64,000 bases of DNA from Oscillospiraceae bacterium (GTDB lineage Bacteria > Bacillota > Clostridia > Oscillospirales > CAG-272). A program made the position numbers and the translations under genes. The notes beneath the pieces are model-generated. The model had not been told where the DNA came from. It searched no databases and worked only from the letters and a program-made list of their open reading frames with translations. This document shows, in pieces, positions 54,364-62,077 of this stretch. The stretch is taken from assembly GCA_015064845.1 (NCBI GenBank), contig SVRL01000001.1, positions 31,425 to 95,424 on the forward strand, written 5' to 3'. Each line of letters opens with the position of its first letter. Within the stretch, counting starts at the first letter, position 1.

Positions 54364-54768
54364 ATGATTTTGGTGTTGTTTTGTTCGTTGGTTCTGCTCG
54401 GTTGCTCGAGTCGTCCTGTGCGTTGGACCGACAAAGATATCTGCGATAGTGCTTCGGTAGAAATCATATATTACGGCACGAATGGTGATGCTGTTCCGCA
54501 AACGTTTCATTTTTCAGATGAAGACGTGGATGATATTTGTACTACGTTTTCCAATCTTGCGGTTAAAAAAGTGAAGATCAGAGATACGCTTATTGGGGCA
54601 TATTGCGTTCGGTTTTTGGATGATTCCGGTAAAGAGATTGAAAGTGTTGTGATCTTGGGAAATTATAACGCGATAGATAATAATGGCCAATTGTATGAAA
54701 TTACTGACGAAATAAATATTTATCAGTATGTCAATGCGATCGTTTCGTCAAAAGTAAAGGAATCCTGA
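54364..54768 (+). CDS. Small putative lipoprotein, start codon uncertain
   Basis: The 134-residue protein has a hydrophobic start MILVLFCSLVLLGCSS with lipobox LLGC (Cys at 14) and then about 120 mixed residues (VEIIYYGTNGDAVPQTFHF near 32, YCVRFLDDSGKEIESVVIL near 78). The start is odd. The ATG at 54364 lacks the usual basic residues and a near ribosome binding site. In-frame codons just upstream read tyrosine-lysine-lysine-tryptophan-alanine-glycine and would supply them, but they follow a TGA without a standard start codon; GGAGGG lies 24 bases upstream of the ATG. A sequence error, a non-standard start or decay are possible. No family recognised. Confidence 0.55.
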   Translation: MILVLFCSLVLLGCSSRPVRWTDKDICDSASVEIIYYGTNGDAVPQTFHFSDEDVDDICTTFSNLAVKKVKIRDTLIGAYCVRFLDDSGKEIESVVILGNYNAIDNNGQLYEITDEINIYQYVNAIVSSKVKES

Positions 54769-54798
54769 TTGTACGAAAGAATAAGTTTGAGCAAAATT

Positions 54799-54832
54799 AA
54801 AAAGCGATGTTCCACGTGGAACATCGCTTTTT
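54799..54832. terminator. 34-bp palindrome: parS site 2 inside a bidirectional terminator
   Basis: The perfect palindrome is centred on TGTTCCACGTGGAACA (54808-54823). The arms extend as AAAAAGCGA and TCGCTTTTT and are followed by more T. It lies between the convergent ends of the small lipoprotein gene and rsmG. It reads both as a perfect parS site and as an intrinsic terminator hairpin with A/T tails on both sides. Confidence 0.9.
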
Positions 54833-54835
54833 TTC

Positions 54836-55582
54836 TTAAAGTGGGTTTTTCATAATCTGGGAATTTCTTCTCGGATAAATTTTCTCTGTATTCTTTGTCT
54901 TTTTGAATAAAAAATTGTGGCGTTCGTTTGTAACACTTTCTTCGCAATCTTCTTCCAAGAGAGTGATTGATTCGTCGGAAAGTAATACACAAGATAATTT
55001 TTTGATGGCGTTTTGAGCGTTTTGCAGTTCCGTTTCGGCATTTTTTCCTTTCAATGAGAGAAAAATACCGTCTTTTTTGATGAAAGGTATGCACCATTCC
55101 ATCAATATTCTGAGCTCAGCCACGGCGCGTGCACAAACAACGTCAAAATGTTCTCTGTGTTTGGCATTTGCGCCGAGTTCTTCCGCGCGTCCTGTTAAAA
55201 TGCGGACGTTTTTCAATTGCAAATGCTCTGCCGCCGAAGCGATATATGCTGTTTTCTTTGCTGTCGCATCCAATGCGGTGATTTCGATATCGGGACGAAC
55301 AATTGCAAAAGGTAAACAGGGCATTCCTCCTCCGCTTCCGACGTCTAACACTTTTAATTTGCCTTCGGGCAAATGTTTTGCGGCGAGAAGGCAATCGGTA
55401 ATATGTCTTGAAATGACGGAGTTTTCATCGCGAAGTGCGGTTAAATTCATTTTTTTATTGGTTTCCAACATGAATTCTGTTAAAATGTAAAATTTTTCGA
55501 GATATTCATCGGTTGCATATTCAAAAATACGGTTCAAATCAAAGGATTTTTTGCATTGAAGAAAGAATTCTTGTTTGTTCAT
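54836..55582 (-). CDS. rsmG: 16S rRNA (guanine527-N7)-methyltransferase RsmG (GidB)
   Basis: The 248-residue SAM-dependent methyltransferase modifies G527 of 16S rRNA, a site linked to streptomycin response. The SAM loop is LKVLDVGSGGGMPCLPFAI near residue 77, followed by ITALDATAKKTAYI near 101 and FDVVCARAVAELRILMEW near 148. The N-terminal NKKMNLTALRDENSVISRHITDCLL is typical. The ATG overlaps the TGA of mnmG (ATGA), so the two are coupled. The stop codon lies 4 bp before the parS terminator palindrome. Confidence 0.95.
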   Translation of the reverse strand: MNKQEFFLQCKKSFDLNRIFEYATDEYLEKFYILTEFMLETNKKMNLTALRDENSVISRHITDCLLAAKHLPEGKLKVLDVGSGGGMPCLPFAIVRPDIEITALDATAKKTAYIASAAEHLQLKNVRILTGRAEELGANAKHREHFDVVCARAVAELRILMEWCIPFIKKDGIFLSLKGKNAETELQNAQNAIKKLSCVLLSDESITLLEEDCEESVTNERHNFLFKKTKNTEKIYPRRNSQIMKNPL

Positions 55583-57480
55583 ACTTCGCCGTCCTTTCTG
55601 CGGTTTTTCAAATCAAGATAAATCAAGAGGACGGAAATGTCTGCGGGACTGACACCACTGATTCTGGAAGCGGCGCCGATCGAATATGGCTTGTGCAAAT
55701 TCAGTTTCTGCGCGGCTTCTGTGGAAAGTCCCGTGATGGAACGGTAATCTATGTCTTGGGGAAGAAGTTTCTTTTCAAGTTTTGTAAAACGCTGGGCATC
55801 GGCTAACTGCTTTTTGATGTAACCTTCATATTTGATTTCGGTTTGTACGGTGAAAGTAACGGCGTTGGGTAATTCGGGACGTTCAGGATCAAGAATTGCC
55901 AAAGAATCGTATGTGATTTCGGGACGTCTCAGTAATTCGGACATACGTATGCCGGTTTTAATCGGAACTTCTCCGAGAGATGTGAGAAATTGATTGACTT
56001 TTTCGGAAGGCGGCAGAATGATTTTTTGCAATCTTGCTTTTTCTGAAGAAATCATTTCAGCTTTTTTCAGATAGCGTTCATAAGCGGCATCGGAAAGAAG
56101 ACCTGCTTCGTGTCCTATTTTGGAAAGACGGGCATCTGCGTTATCCTGACGGAGAAGAAGACGGTATTCGGAACGGGAAGTCATCATGCGGTAAGGTTCG
56201 TTGGTTCCTTTGGTAACGAGGTCATCGATCAGTGTGCCGATGTAGGAGCTGTCTCTTGTTAACATAACCGGGGATTTTCCTTGAACGTAAAGCGTTGCGT
56301 TCATTCCGGCGATCAATCCTTGCGCGGCGGCTTCTTCGTAACCGGATGTTCCGTTGAATTGTCCTGCACCGTAAAGTCCCGGGATATTTTTGAATCCGAG
56401 TGAGGCATCGAGCTGTGTGGAGTCTATGCAATCGTATTCAATGGCATATGCGGAACGCATGGTAACGGCGTTTTCAAAACCTACGATGGAGTGGAGCATC
56501 TGCAATTGTACATCGGCAGGCATGGAAGAACTGAATCCTTGCAGATACATTTCGTTCGTTCCGAGACCTGTCGGTTCAACAAAAAGCTGATGACGGTTTT
56601 TATCGGGAAAACGAACTACTTTGTCCTCTATGCTGGGACAATAACGGGGACCGACACCGTGAATTTCGCCGGAATACAAAGGAGAGCGCCCGATATTGTT
56701 TCTGATGATTTGATGCGTGGTTTCGTTTGTGTAAGCAATATAACAGGGAAGCTTCGGACGTGCTTCCAGATCTTCCTGTTTGGTGTCCGCTGAGTAGGGA
56801 GTGAGTTTTTGTTCGCCTTCCTGGCGTTCCAATTTGGAATAATCAATGGTTCTGCTATCGATGCGGGGTGGGGTTCCTGTTTTGAAGCGCATGATGCGGA
56901 TGCCGAGTCTTTCAAGATTGGCTGTCAAAGATTTTGCGGCGTGCAGACCATCGGGACCGGAAGAGGCGGTATAATCGCCTATAATCACGCGGGAATCCAG
57001 ATAAGTTCCTGTGCAAATGACGGCGGCTTTGACATGAAAAATGGCGCCAAGTTCGGTGATGACGGAGCAAACGGCGCCGTTTTCATCTAGACGGATGTCT
57101 GTGATTTCTGCTTGAATCAGCGAAAGATTTTCTGTGTGTTCGATTGTTTTTTTCATCAGATCGCGGTAAAGCATGCGGTCTGCTTGGATGCGTTTGGAGT
57201 GTACGGCGGGGCCTTTACTTGCGTTGAGCATGCGATCTTGCAGCATAACCTTGTCTGCTGCGCGCCCCATTTCTCCGCCGAGCGCATCGATTTCAAAAAC
57301 AAGTTGACCTTTACCCGTTCCTCCGATGGAGGGGTTGCATGGCATATTGGCAACGGCATCATTGGAAATGGTAAAGAGAATGGTTTTTGCTCCCATTCTT
57401 GCGGCGGCAAGTGCGGCTTCGCAGCCTGCGTGACCTGCACCGATGACGGCAATGTCTGCCGAGTCCACATAAAATTCCAT
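55579..57480 (-). CDS. mnmG: tRNA uridine-5-carboxymethylaminomethyl synthesis enzyme MnmG (GidA)
   Basis: The 633-residue FAD enzyme works with MnmE to modify wobble uridine 34 in tRNAs. It has the FAD-binding N-terminus DIAVIGAGHAGCEAALAAARMG, then NPSIGGTGKGQLVFEIDALGGEMG near 47 and GTYLDSRVIIGD near 155. The conserved Cys-containing segment is near 280 (GPRYCPSIEDKVVRF), and YLQGFSSSMPADVQLQM lies near 335. The C-terminal helical domain binds MnmE. I start at 57480, ten bases behind AAAGGA. The usual upstream partner mnmE is not in the window; rlmH stands there instead. It is coupled to rsmG. Confidence 0.97.
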   Translation of the reverse strand: MEFYVDSADIAVIGAGHAGCEAALAAARMGAKTILFTISNDAVANMPCNPSIGGTGKGQLVFEIDALGGEMGRAADKVMLQDRMLNASKGPAVHSKRIQADRMLYRDLMKKTIEHTENLSLIQAEITDIRLDENGAVCSVITELGAIFHVKAAVICTGTYLDSRVIIGDYTASSGPDGLHAAKSLTANLERLGIRIMRFKTGTPPRIDSRTIDYSKLERQEGEQKLTPYSADTKQEDLEARPKLPCYIAYTNETTHQIIRNNIGRSPLYSGEIHGVGPRYCPSIEDKVVRFPDKNRHQLFVEPTGLGTNEMYLQGFSSSMPADVQLQMLHSIVGFENAVTMRSAYAIEYDCIDSTQLDASLGFKNIPGLYGAGQFNGTSGYEEAAAQGLIAGMNATLYVQGKSPVMLTRDSSYIGTLIDDLVTKGTNEPYRMMTSRSEYRLLLRQDNADARLSKIGHEAGLLSDAAYERYLKKAEMISSEKARLQKIILPPSEKVNQFLTSLGEVPIKTGIRMSELLRRPEITYDSLAILDPERPELPNAVTFTVQTEIKYEGYIKKQLADAQRFTKLEKKLLPQDIDYRSITGLSTEAAQKLNLHKPYSIGAASRISGVSPADISVLLIYLDLKNRRKDGEV

Positions 57481-57541
57481 AGAGTGGTTCCTTTCATTGA
57501 AGATCGACGGATAAACTGTCAAAATTCAAAATTTTATAATG

Positions 57542-58024
57542 TTATTTGTGATAATGACCGCCTGAAAGAATATTGAGTGCGCGATAGATTTGCTCGATTA
57601 AAATTACGCGCATCATACGGTGTGTGAATGTCATTTTCGAAATGGAAAGACGGTAATTGGCGGCTTTTTTTACACGTTCATCCATGCCGAATGCGCCTCC
57701 GATGATAAAAGTGATTTCGGAATCTCCTGAAACGGCAACGGATTCGATTTTTTGCGCCAATGCTTCGGAGGAAATTTGAGTTCCTTCCACACAAAGGGCA
57801 ATTTTATAACCTTTTTTAGGAAGATTTTCCATTAAACGGTCGCCTTCTTTTCGGATGATCAAAGCAATTTCCGATTCTGAAGGGTTGTCAGGCGGCTTTT
57901 CTTCTTTTAATTCAATGTTTTTGATTTTGCAAAGACCGGAAAGCCTTTTTTCGTATTCCGCAACGGCTTGTGCGAAAAATTTATCCTTGATATTTCCGAC
58001 ATAAAGTATATTGATCTGTAACAT
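57542..58024 (-). CDS. rlmH: 23S rRNA (pseudouridine1915-N3)-methyltransferase RlmH
   Basis: The 160-residue SPOUT-class methyltransferase modifies pseudouridine 1915 in helix 69 of 23S rRNA. It starts MLQINILYVGNIKDKF. The trefoil-knot SAM site lies in ITFIIGGAFGMDERV near 100, and the conserved end SISKMTFTHRMMRVILIEQIYRALNILSGGHYHK matches the family to the last residue. The start at 58024 gives the standard length and has GGAG 8 bases upstream. It overlaps the end of the walJ-like gene by 44 bp. In Bacillus the homologue also lies near the origin, close to yycJ. Confidence 0.96.
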   Translation of the reverse strand: MLQINILYVGNIKDKFFAQAVAEYEKRLSGLCKIKNIELKEEKPPDNPSESEIALIIRKEGDRLMENLPKKGYKIALCVEGTQISSEALAQKIESVAVSGDSEITFIIGGAFGMDERVKKAANYRLSISKMTFTHRMMRVILIEQIYRALNILSGGHYHK

Positions 58025-58826
58025 AGTGCATCTCCGAAGTTTGATTACATCCGACGAGAACGGGGGTGTCGGGCAAGGCAACTGCTAGATTGATGTTCTC
58101 GAAGTCTGAAAGAGCATTGCGTACGGTGGTTTCGGCAATCGGTGCGAAATTATTTTCTTTTGAAAGATGGGCGAGAATAAAATTTTTTGTTCCATGCGTT
58201 GCGAGAAATTTAGAAAATTCTGCGCAGGTTTCATTTGAAAGATGTCCGCAGTCGGAAAGTATCCGTAGTTTGAGGTGGTAAGGGTAAGGACCGGAAAGCA
58301 ACATGTTGACATCGTGATTTGCTTCGATGATCACGGAGTCTGCATCAATGAGCGCTTGCGTGATTTCTTCGGTGATGTGGCCGATATCGGTTGCCAAGCC
58401 GAGTTTCTGAACTTTTCCGTCTTGCTCATATTCTACGGTATATCCGACAGAAGCGGCGCTGTCATGCGGTGTTGGGAAAGATTTTATTGTTGTTTTTCCG
58501 ATTTTGATGGAAAATACGGTGGGGTGTAAATAAAGATCGTTCAAAAGGGAAGCGTTTGGAGTCCTGATGCAAGCGCGCGCGGATGCGCCGACCATGTGTG
58601 TTGGAATGTGATATTTTTTTGAAATTACTTCCAATCCTTTGATGTGATCGGAATGCTCGTGTGTTACGAATATGGCGTGGATGCGAGAAAGAGAAGAACC
58701 GATGGCGTTTAAGCCTTTTTCAACGGCGCGGGCGCTTACGCCCGCGTCGAAAAGAATTTCAGCATCTGCTGTTTTTACATATATACAGTTGCCGGATGAT
58801 CCGGAATAAAGCGTGTATGCAGTCAT
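57981..58826 (-). CDS. WalJ/YycJ-like metallo-beta-lactamase-fold hydrolase
   Basis: The 281-residue metallo-beta-lactamase-fold protein begins YTLYSGSSGNCIYV, the start typical of YycJ/WalJ. It has the metal motif FVTHEHSDHIKGLE near residue 53 and further ligands in TPHDSAASVGYTVE near 118, LATDIGHITEE near 145 and IIEANHDVNMLL near 166, plus SKENNFA near 222. WalJ is a 5'-3' exonuclease-like protein linked to DNA repair in Gram-positive bacteria. No walRK two-component genes are nearby. It starts 1 bp after galK ends and overlaps rlmH. Confidence 0.88.
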   Translation of the reverse strand: MTAYTLYSGSSGNCIYVKTADAEILFDAGVSARAVEKGLNAIGSSLSRIHAIFVTHEHSDHIKGLEVISKKYHIPTHMVGASARACIRTPNASLLNDLYLHPTVFSIKIGKTTIKSFPTPHDSAASVGYTVEYEQDGKVQKLGLATDIGHITEEITQALIDADSVIIEANHDVNMLLSGPYPYHLKLRILSDCGHLSNETCAEFSKFLATHGTKNFILAHLSKENNFAPIAETTVRNALSDFENINLAVALPDTPVLVGCNQTSEMHYVTDQYTLCRKYQG

Positions 58827-58827
58827 A

Positions 58828-60099
58828 TTAACCTTGGTAAATCATACAAGCGCCCAAAGGGCGAACGGAAAGTTCGGTAACGGCGCCTTTTCCAAATACG
58901 GTTTCCATTGTGTTGCGGAAGATTTCCATATCTTTGTGAGGAACAAATGCTTGCATTGTGCCCGCAAAACCGCCACCGTGTACACGGAAGGCACCCTCGT
59001 TGCCGAGAATGCTGCTTGCGATTGCGCAAGCGAGAGAGATTCCTTGCTCTGCAGGTGCTTTGGGTGTGTAATAGTTTTGAAGAAGTGTTGCGCTGGAGTT
59101 TCCGGATTCTTTGACGATGGAAAGAAATTCAGTCGTATTGTTTTCGGAAAGAGCTTTTAACATGCGTTCTACACGTTCATTTTCACGAATGAAGTGCAAT
59201 GCGCGGAGGACAGCGCGGTCTCCGTGTTTTTTGCGGAGGACTGCAGCTTTTGCGATGATATCTTCTTCACTCAAACCGCGAAGTACAGGTTTTCCGAAAT
59301 CGTTGGCGATTGCTTTCATTTCGGCAGGGACAGCAGCATAATCATCTGTGAGGTTTGCATGAGAACCGCCGGTATTTACAATGCAGAGAGAATAGCCTTT
59401 TGCAGATAGATCAAAGTCTATTTTTTGGGCGATGGGGGCTTTGGGGTTTTCAAAGTCAATGGTAACGAATCCGCCTGCCGCGCAAGCGACTTGATCCATC
59501 AGACCGCAGGGTTTTCCAAAATGTACATTTTCTGCGTATTGGGAAATTTTGGAAATTTCAATGTAGTCAATATTGCCGTCATTATACAGATAGTTCAAAA
59601 TGGTTCCGATCATATCTTCGAATGCGGCAGAAGAAGAAAGTCCGGAACCTCCAAGGATATCTGAGGTTGTGTACGCTGTGAAGCCGCCGATTTTATGACC
59701 GTTTTTGCTGAAACCGTCGCAAACACCGCGGATCAGAGCAGAAGATCTTCCTGTATCGTTGAATTCGGGTGCCAAATTTTCCGTGGAAACAATGTCTTCG
59801 GGAAAACCTGCGCTTTTTACGCGAATGACGGAATCGTCTGTCTTTTTAACGATGGCGATGATATCCAAATCGATGGAAGCGGCAAGAACTTTGCCGTAAT
59901 TGTGGTCTGTGTGATTTCCGCAGATTTCGCTGCGTCCCGCAACGGAAAATACGGAAAGAGAATCTGCTTCTCCATAAATATTTTCGAATTCATCAAAAGC
60001 GGCGTTGTAACGTGCTTTGACGAAATTTTCGTTTCTGTTGGCGTAAATTTTCGCAAATATATCGGAGGAGCTTTTGAAAAAATCGTTTCTGTTGAACAT
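58828..60099 (-). CDS. galK: Galactokinase (GHMP kinase family)
   Basis: The 423-residue protein has the galactokinase signature in the form AGRSEICGNHTDHNYGKVL near residue 55; the usual text is GRVNLIGEHTDYN, so several positions are changed. It also has the ATP-binding GHMP motif ILGGSGLSSSAAFEDMIG near 150, a catalytic-base region GLMDQVACAAGG near 200 and the third motif VHGGGFAGTMQAFVP near 380. It phosphorylates galactose or a related sugar. The altered signature leaves room for another sugar. The ATG at 60099 lies 7 bases behind GGGAG. No galT, galE or galM is nearby, so a Leloir operon is not seen. Confidence 0.87.
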   Translation of the reverse strand: MFNRNDFFKSSSDIFAKIYANRNENFVKARYNAAFDEFENIYGEADSLSVFSVAGRSEICGNHTDHNYGKVLAASIDLDIIAIVKKTDDSVIRVKSAGFPEDIVSTENLAPEFNDTGRSSALIRGVCDGFSKNGHKIGGFTAYTTSDILGGSGLSSSAAFEDMIGTILNYLYNDGNIDYIEISKISQYAENVHFGKPCGLMDQVACAAGGFVTIDFENPKAPIAQKIDFDLSAKGYSLCIVNTGGSHANLTDDYAAVPAEMKAIANDFGKPVLRGLSEEDIIAKAAVLRKKHGDRAVLRALHFIRENERVERMLKALSENNTTEFLSIVKESGNSSATLLQNYYTPKAPAEQGISLACAIASSILGNEGAFRVHGGGFAGTMQAFVPHKDMEIFRNTMETVFGKGAVTELSVRPLGACMIYQG

Positions 60100-60111
60100 A
60101 ATCAATCTCCC

Positions 60112-62046
60112 TTAAGTTTTGTTTTTTCGAGGTGGTGTTTTTGCGTTTTTTGAGGAAATGTGCGCACGTTTTGAAAGCGTTTGTGTTGGTTTTTTGTTTT
60201 GATAAGAAGAGGTGTTTCCTTTTTGGATGTGTTGGCTTTTAGGTGAAGTGTCGGGATGGACCAGACAGTTTTCGCCATATCCGATCAAATCGCTTCTTCC
60301 TGCCTTGCGCAAAGCGGCGATGACAATTTGTTTGTTTTCCGGACGGAAATATTGGAGCAATGCACGTTGCTGGGCTTTTTCTTCTTTTGTTTTGGGGACG
60401 AAGATCGGCTTTTCCGTATACGGATCCAATCCTGTATAAAACATGCAGGTGGAAATGGTGCCCGGTGTGGGATAAAAATCTTGTACCTGCTCGGGATGTA
60501 AACCTTCCTTTTTCAGGAAAAGAGCAAGCTCTATAGCATCTTCGGGCTTGCTTCCCGGATGCGAAGACATCAGATAAGGCACGAGATATTGTTTTTTATT
60601 CATGCTTTTGGTCAGTTCATAGAAGCGATGACGGAATTTTTCGTAAACCTCGATATTAGGTTTCCCCATTGCCTTTAAAACATTGTTTGAACAATGTTCA
60701 GGGGCGACTTTGAGCTGACCGCTGACATGATACCGAACAAGATCCTTGAAAAACTCTTCGTTTTGATCGAGAATCAAATAATCGAAGCGGATTCCTGAAC
60801 GAATGAAAACTTTTTTTACGCCGGGGATTGCACGCATGCGGCGTAAAATTTTTAAGTATTCGCTGTGATCAACCACGAGATTTTTGCAGGGTTCGGGGGC
60901 AAGACATTTTCTTCCTTTGCACATTCCTCGTTTTTCCTGCCCTTTGCAGGATGGCTGGCGGAAGTTTGCTGTGGGACCGCCAACGTCATGGATATATCCT
61001 TTGAAATCAGGCATTTTTGTCAGCAGCTCCGCCTCCCGTATCACGGATTCTTCGCTTCGTGTCGTGATGCTTCTGCCTTGATGATATGCGATAGCGCAGA
61101 AATTGCATGCGCCGTAGCATCCGCGTACGTGATTGACGGAAAATTTGACTTCTTCGATGGCGGGAACGCCGCCGAGCGCTTCATAGGACGGATGATAATT
61201 CCGTTCATAAGGAAGTGCGTAAACGTGATCCAATTCCTCTGTTTCTAACGGAGGAGAAGGAGGATTCTGAACCACGATCTTTTTGCCGTGTCTTTGTATA
61301 AGTGTTTTTCCGCGAACGGCATCATGCTCGTCCTGCTGGAGACGGCAAGAGCGAGCGTAAGCAAGATACCCTTCGGGTGTTTGCGATTTTACTTCCTCGA
61401 AAGGAGGGCATTCCACGGAATTGGGGATATAGGCGTATTCCGTCGTGGGGATTGCATACGCGGTGCCGAGAATATCGTGCATCATGGAAATAGGTTCGCC
61501 GTCACGCAAGCGTTCTGCAATTTCCGTTACTTGATGCTCGCCCATGCCGAACATCAGAAGGTCGGCATCGGTGTCGAGCAGAATGGAGGGGCGAACGGAA
61601 TTATCCCAGTAGTCGTAATGAGCAAAACGACGCAGGGAAGCTTCCAGTCCTCCGATACAAAGCGGAACATCTCCGAAAAGACGGCGAACCGCTTGGCAAT
61701 AAACGGTAACGGCGCGGTCGGGACGTTTTCCGGCGACTCCCCCTGCCGTATAGTAATCATCGCTGCGTTTTCGTTTCGCGGCGGTATAATGTGCGACCAT
61801 AGAGTCGATGTTACCGCCGTTAACGAAAAAGGCGAGTTTGGGTTTTCCGAAACGAAGATAATCGTCATCGTTCTGAGGCTGAGAAAGAATACAAACGCGG
61901 AAGCCTTTATCCTCAAGAACGCGGGAAACGATTGCCGTTCCAAAGCTGGGATGATCGACGTAAGCATCGCCCGTAATCAGGACGATGTCGGGCGCGTCCC
62001 AGCCGCGCGCAAGCATTTCTTCTTTATTTATTGGAAGGAAAGCCAT
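60112..62046 (-). CDS. YgiQ-family radical SAM protein
   Basis: The 644-residue protein has the YgiQ layout. The N-terminal domain starts LPINKEEMLARGWDAPDIVLITGDAYVDHPSFG. The radical SAM core has the iron-sulfur motif GCYGACNFCAIAYHQG (CxxxCxxC) near residue 310. A DUF3362-like C-terminal part has PGTISTCMFYTGLDPYT near 555 and ends in a basic Ser/Lys-rich tail. A Cys-rich insert near 380-395 (CKGQEKRGMCKGRKCLAPEPC) could hold a second cluster. The reaction is unknown in the literature I know. GGAG precedes the ATG. It lies 12 bp upstream of galK. Confidence 0.94.
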   Translation of the reverse strand: MAFLPINKEEMLARGWDAPDIVLITGDAYVDHPSFGTAIVSRVLEDKGFRVCILSQPQNDDDYLRFGKPKLAFFVNGGNIDSMVAHYTAAKRKRSDDYYTAGGVAGKRPDRAVTVYCQAVRRLFGDVPLCIGGLEASLRRFAHYDYWDNSVRPSILLDTDADLLMFGMGEHQVTEIAERLRDGEPISMMHDILGTAYAIPTTEYAYIPNSVECPPFEEVKSQTPEGYLAYARSCRLQQDEHDAVRGKTLIQRHGKKIVVQNPPSPPLETEELDHVYALPYERNYHPSYEALGGVPAIEEVKFSVNHVRGCYGACNFCAIAYHQGRSITTRSEESVIREAELLTKMPDFKGYIHDVGGPTANFRQPSCKGQEKRGMCKGRKCLAPEPCKNLVVDHSEYLKILRRMRAIPGVKKVFIRSGIRFDYLILDQNEEFFKDLVRYHVSGQLKVAPEHCSNNVLKAMGKPNIEVYEKFRHRFYELTKSMNKKQYLVPYLMSSHPGSKPEDAIELALFLKKEGLHPEQVQDFYPTPGTISTCMFYTGLDPYTEKPIFVPKTKEEKAQQRALLQYFRPENKQIVIAALRKAGRSDLIGYGENCLVHPDTSPKSQHIQKGNTSSYQNKKPTQTLSKRAHISSKNAKTPPRKNKT

Positions 62047-62077
62047 AGAGACTCCTTTTTGTCAAAATATAATATAC

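Noticed and set aside
54072..54510. Two overlapping minus-strand frames upstream of parA
   Set aside because: They run through the parS site and the promoters of two divergent genes, with no ribosome binding site; low-complexity composition.
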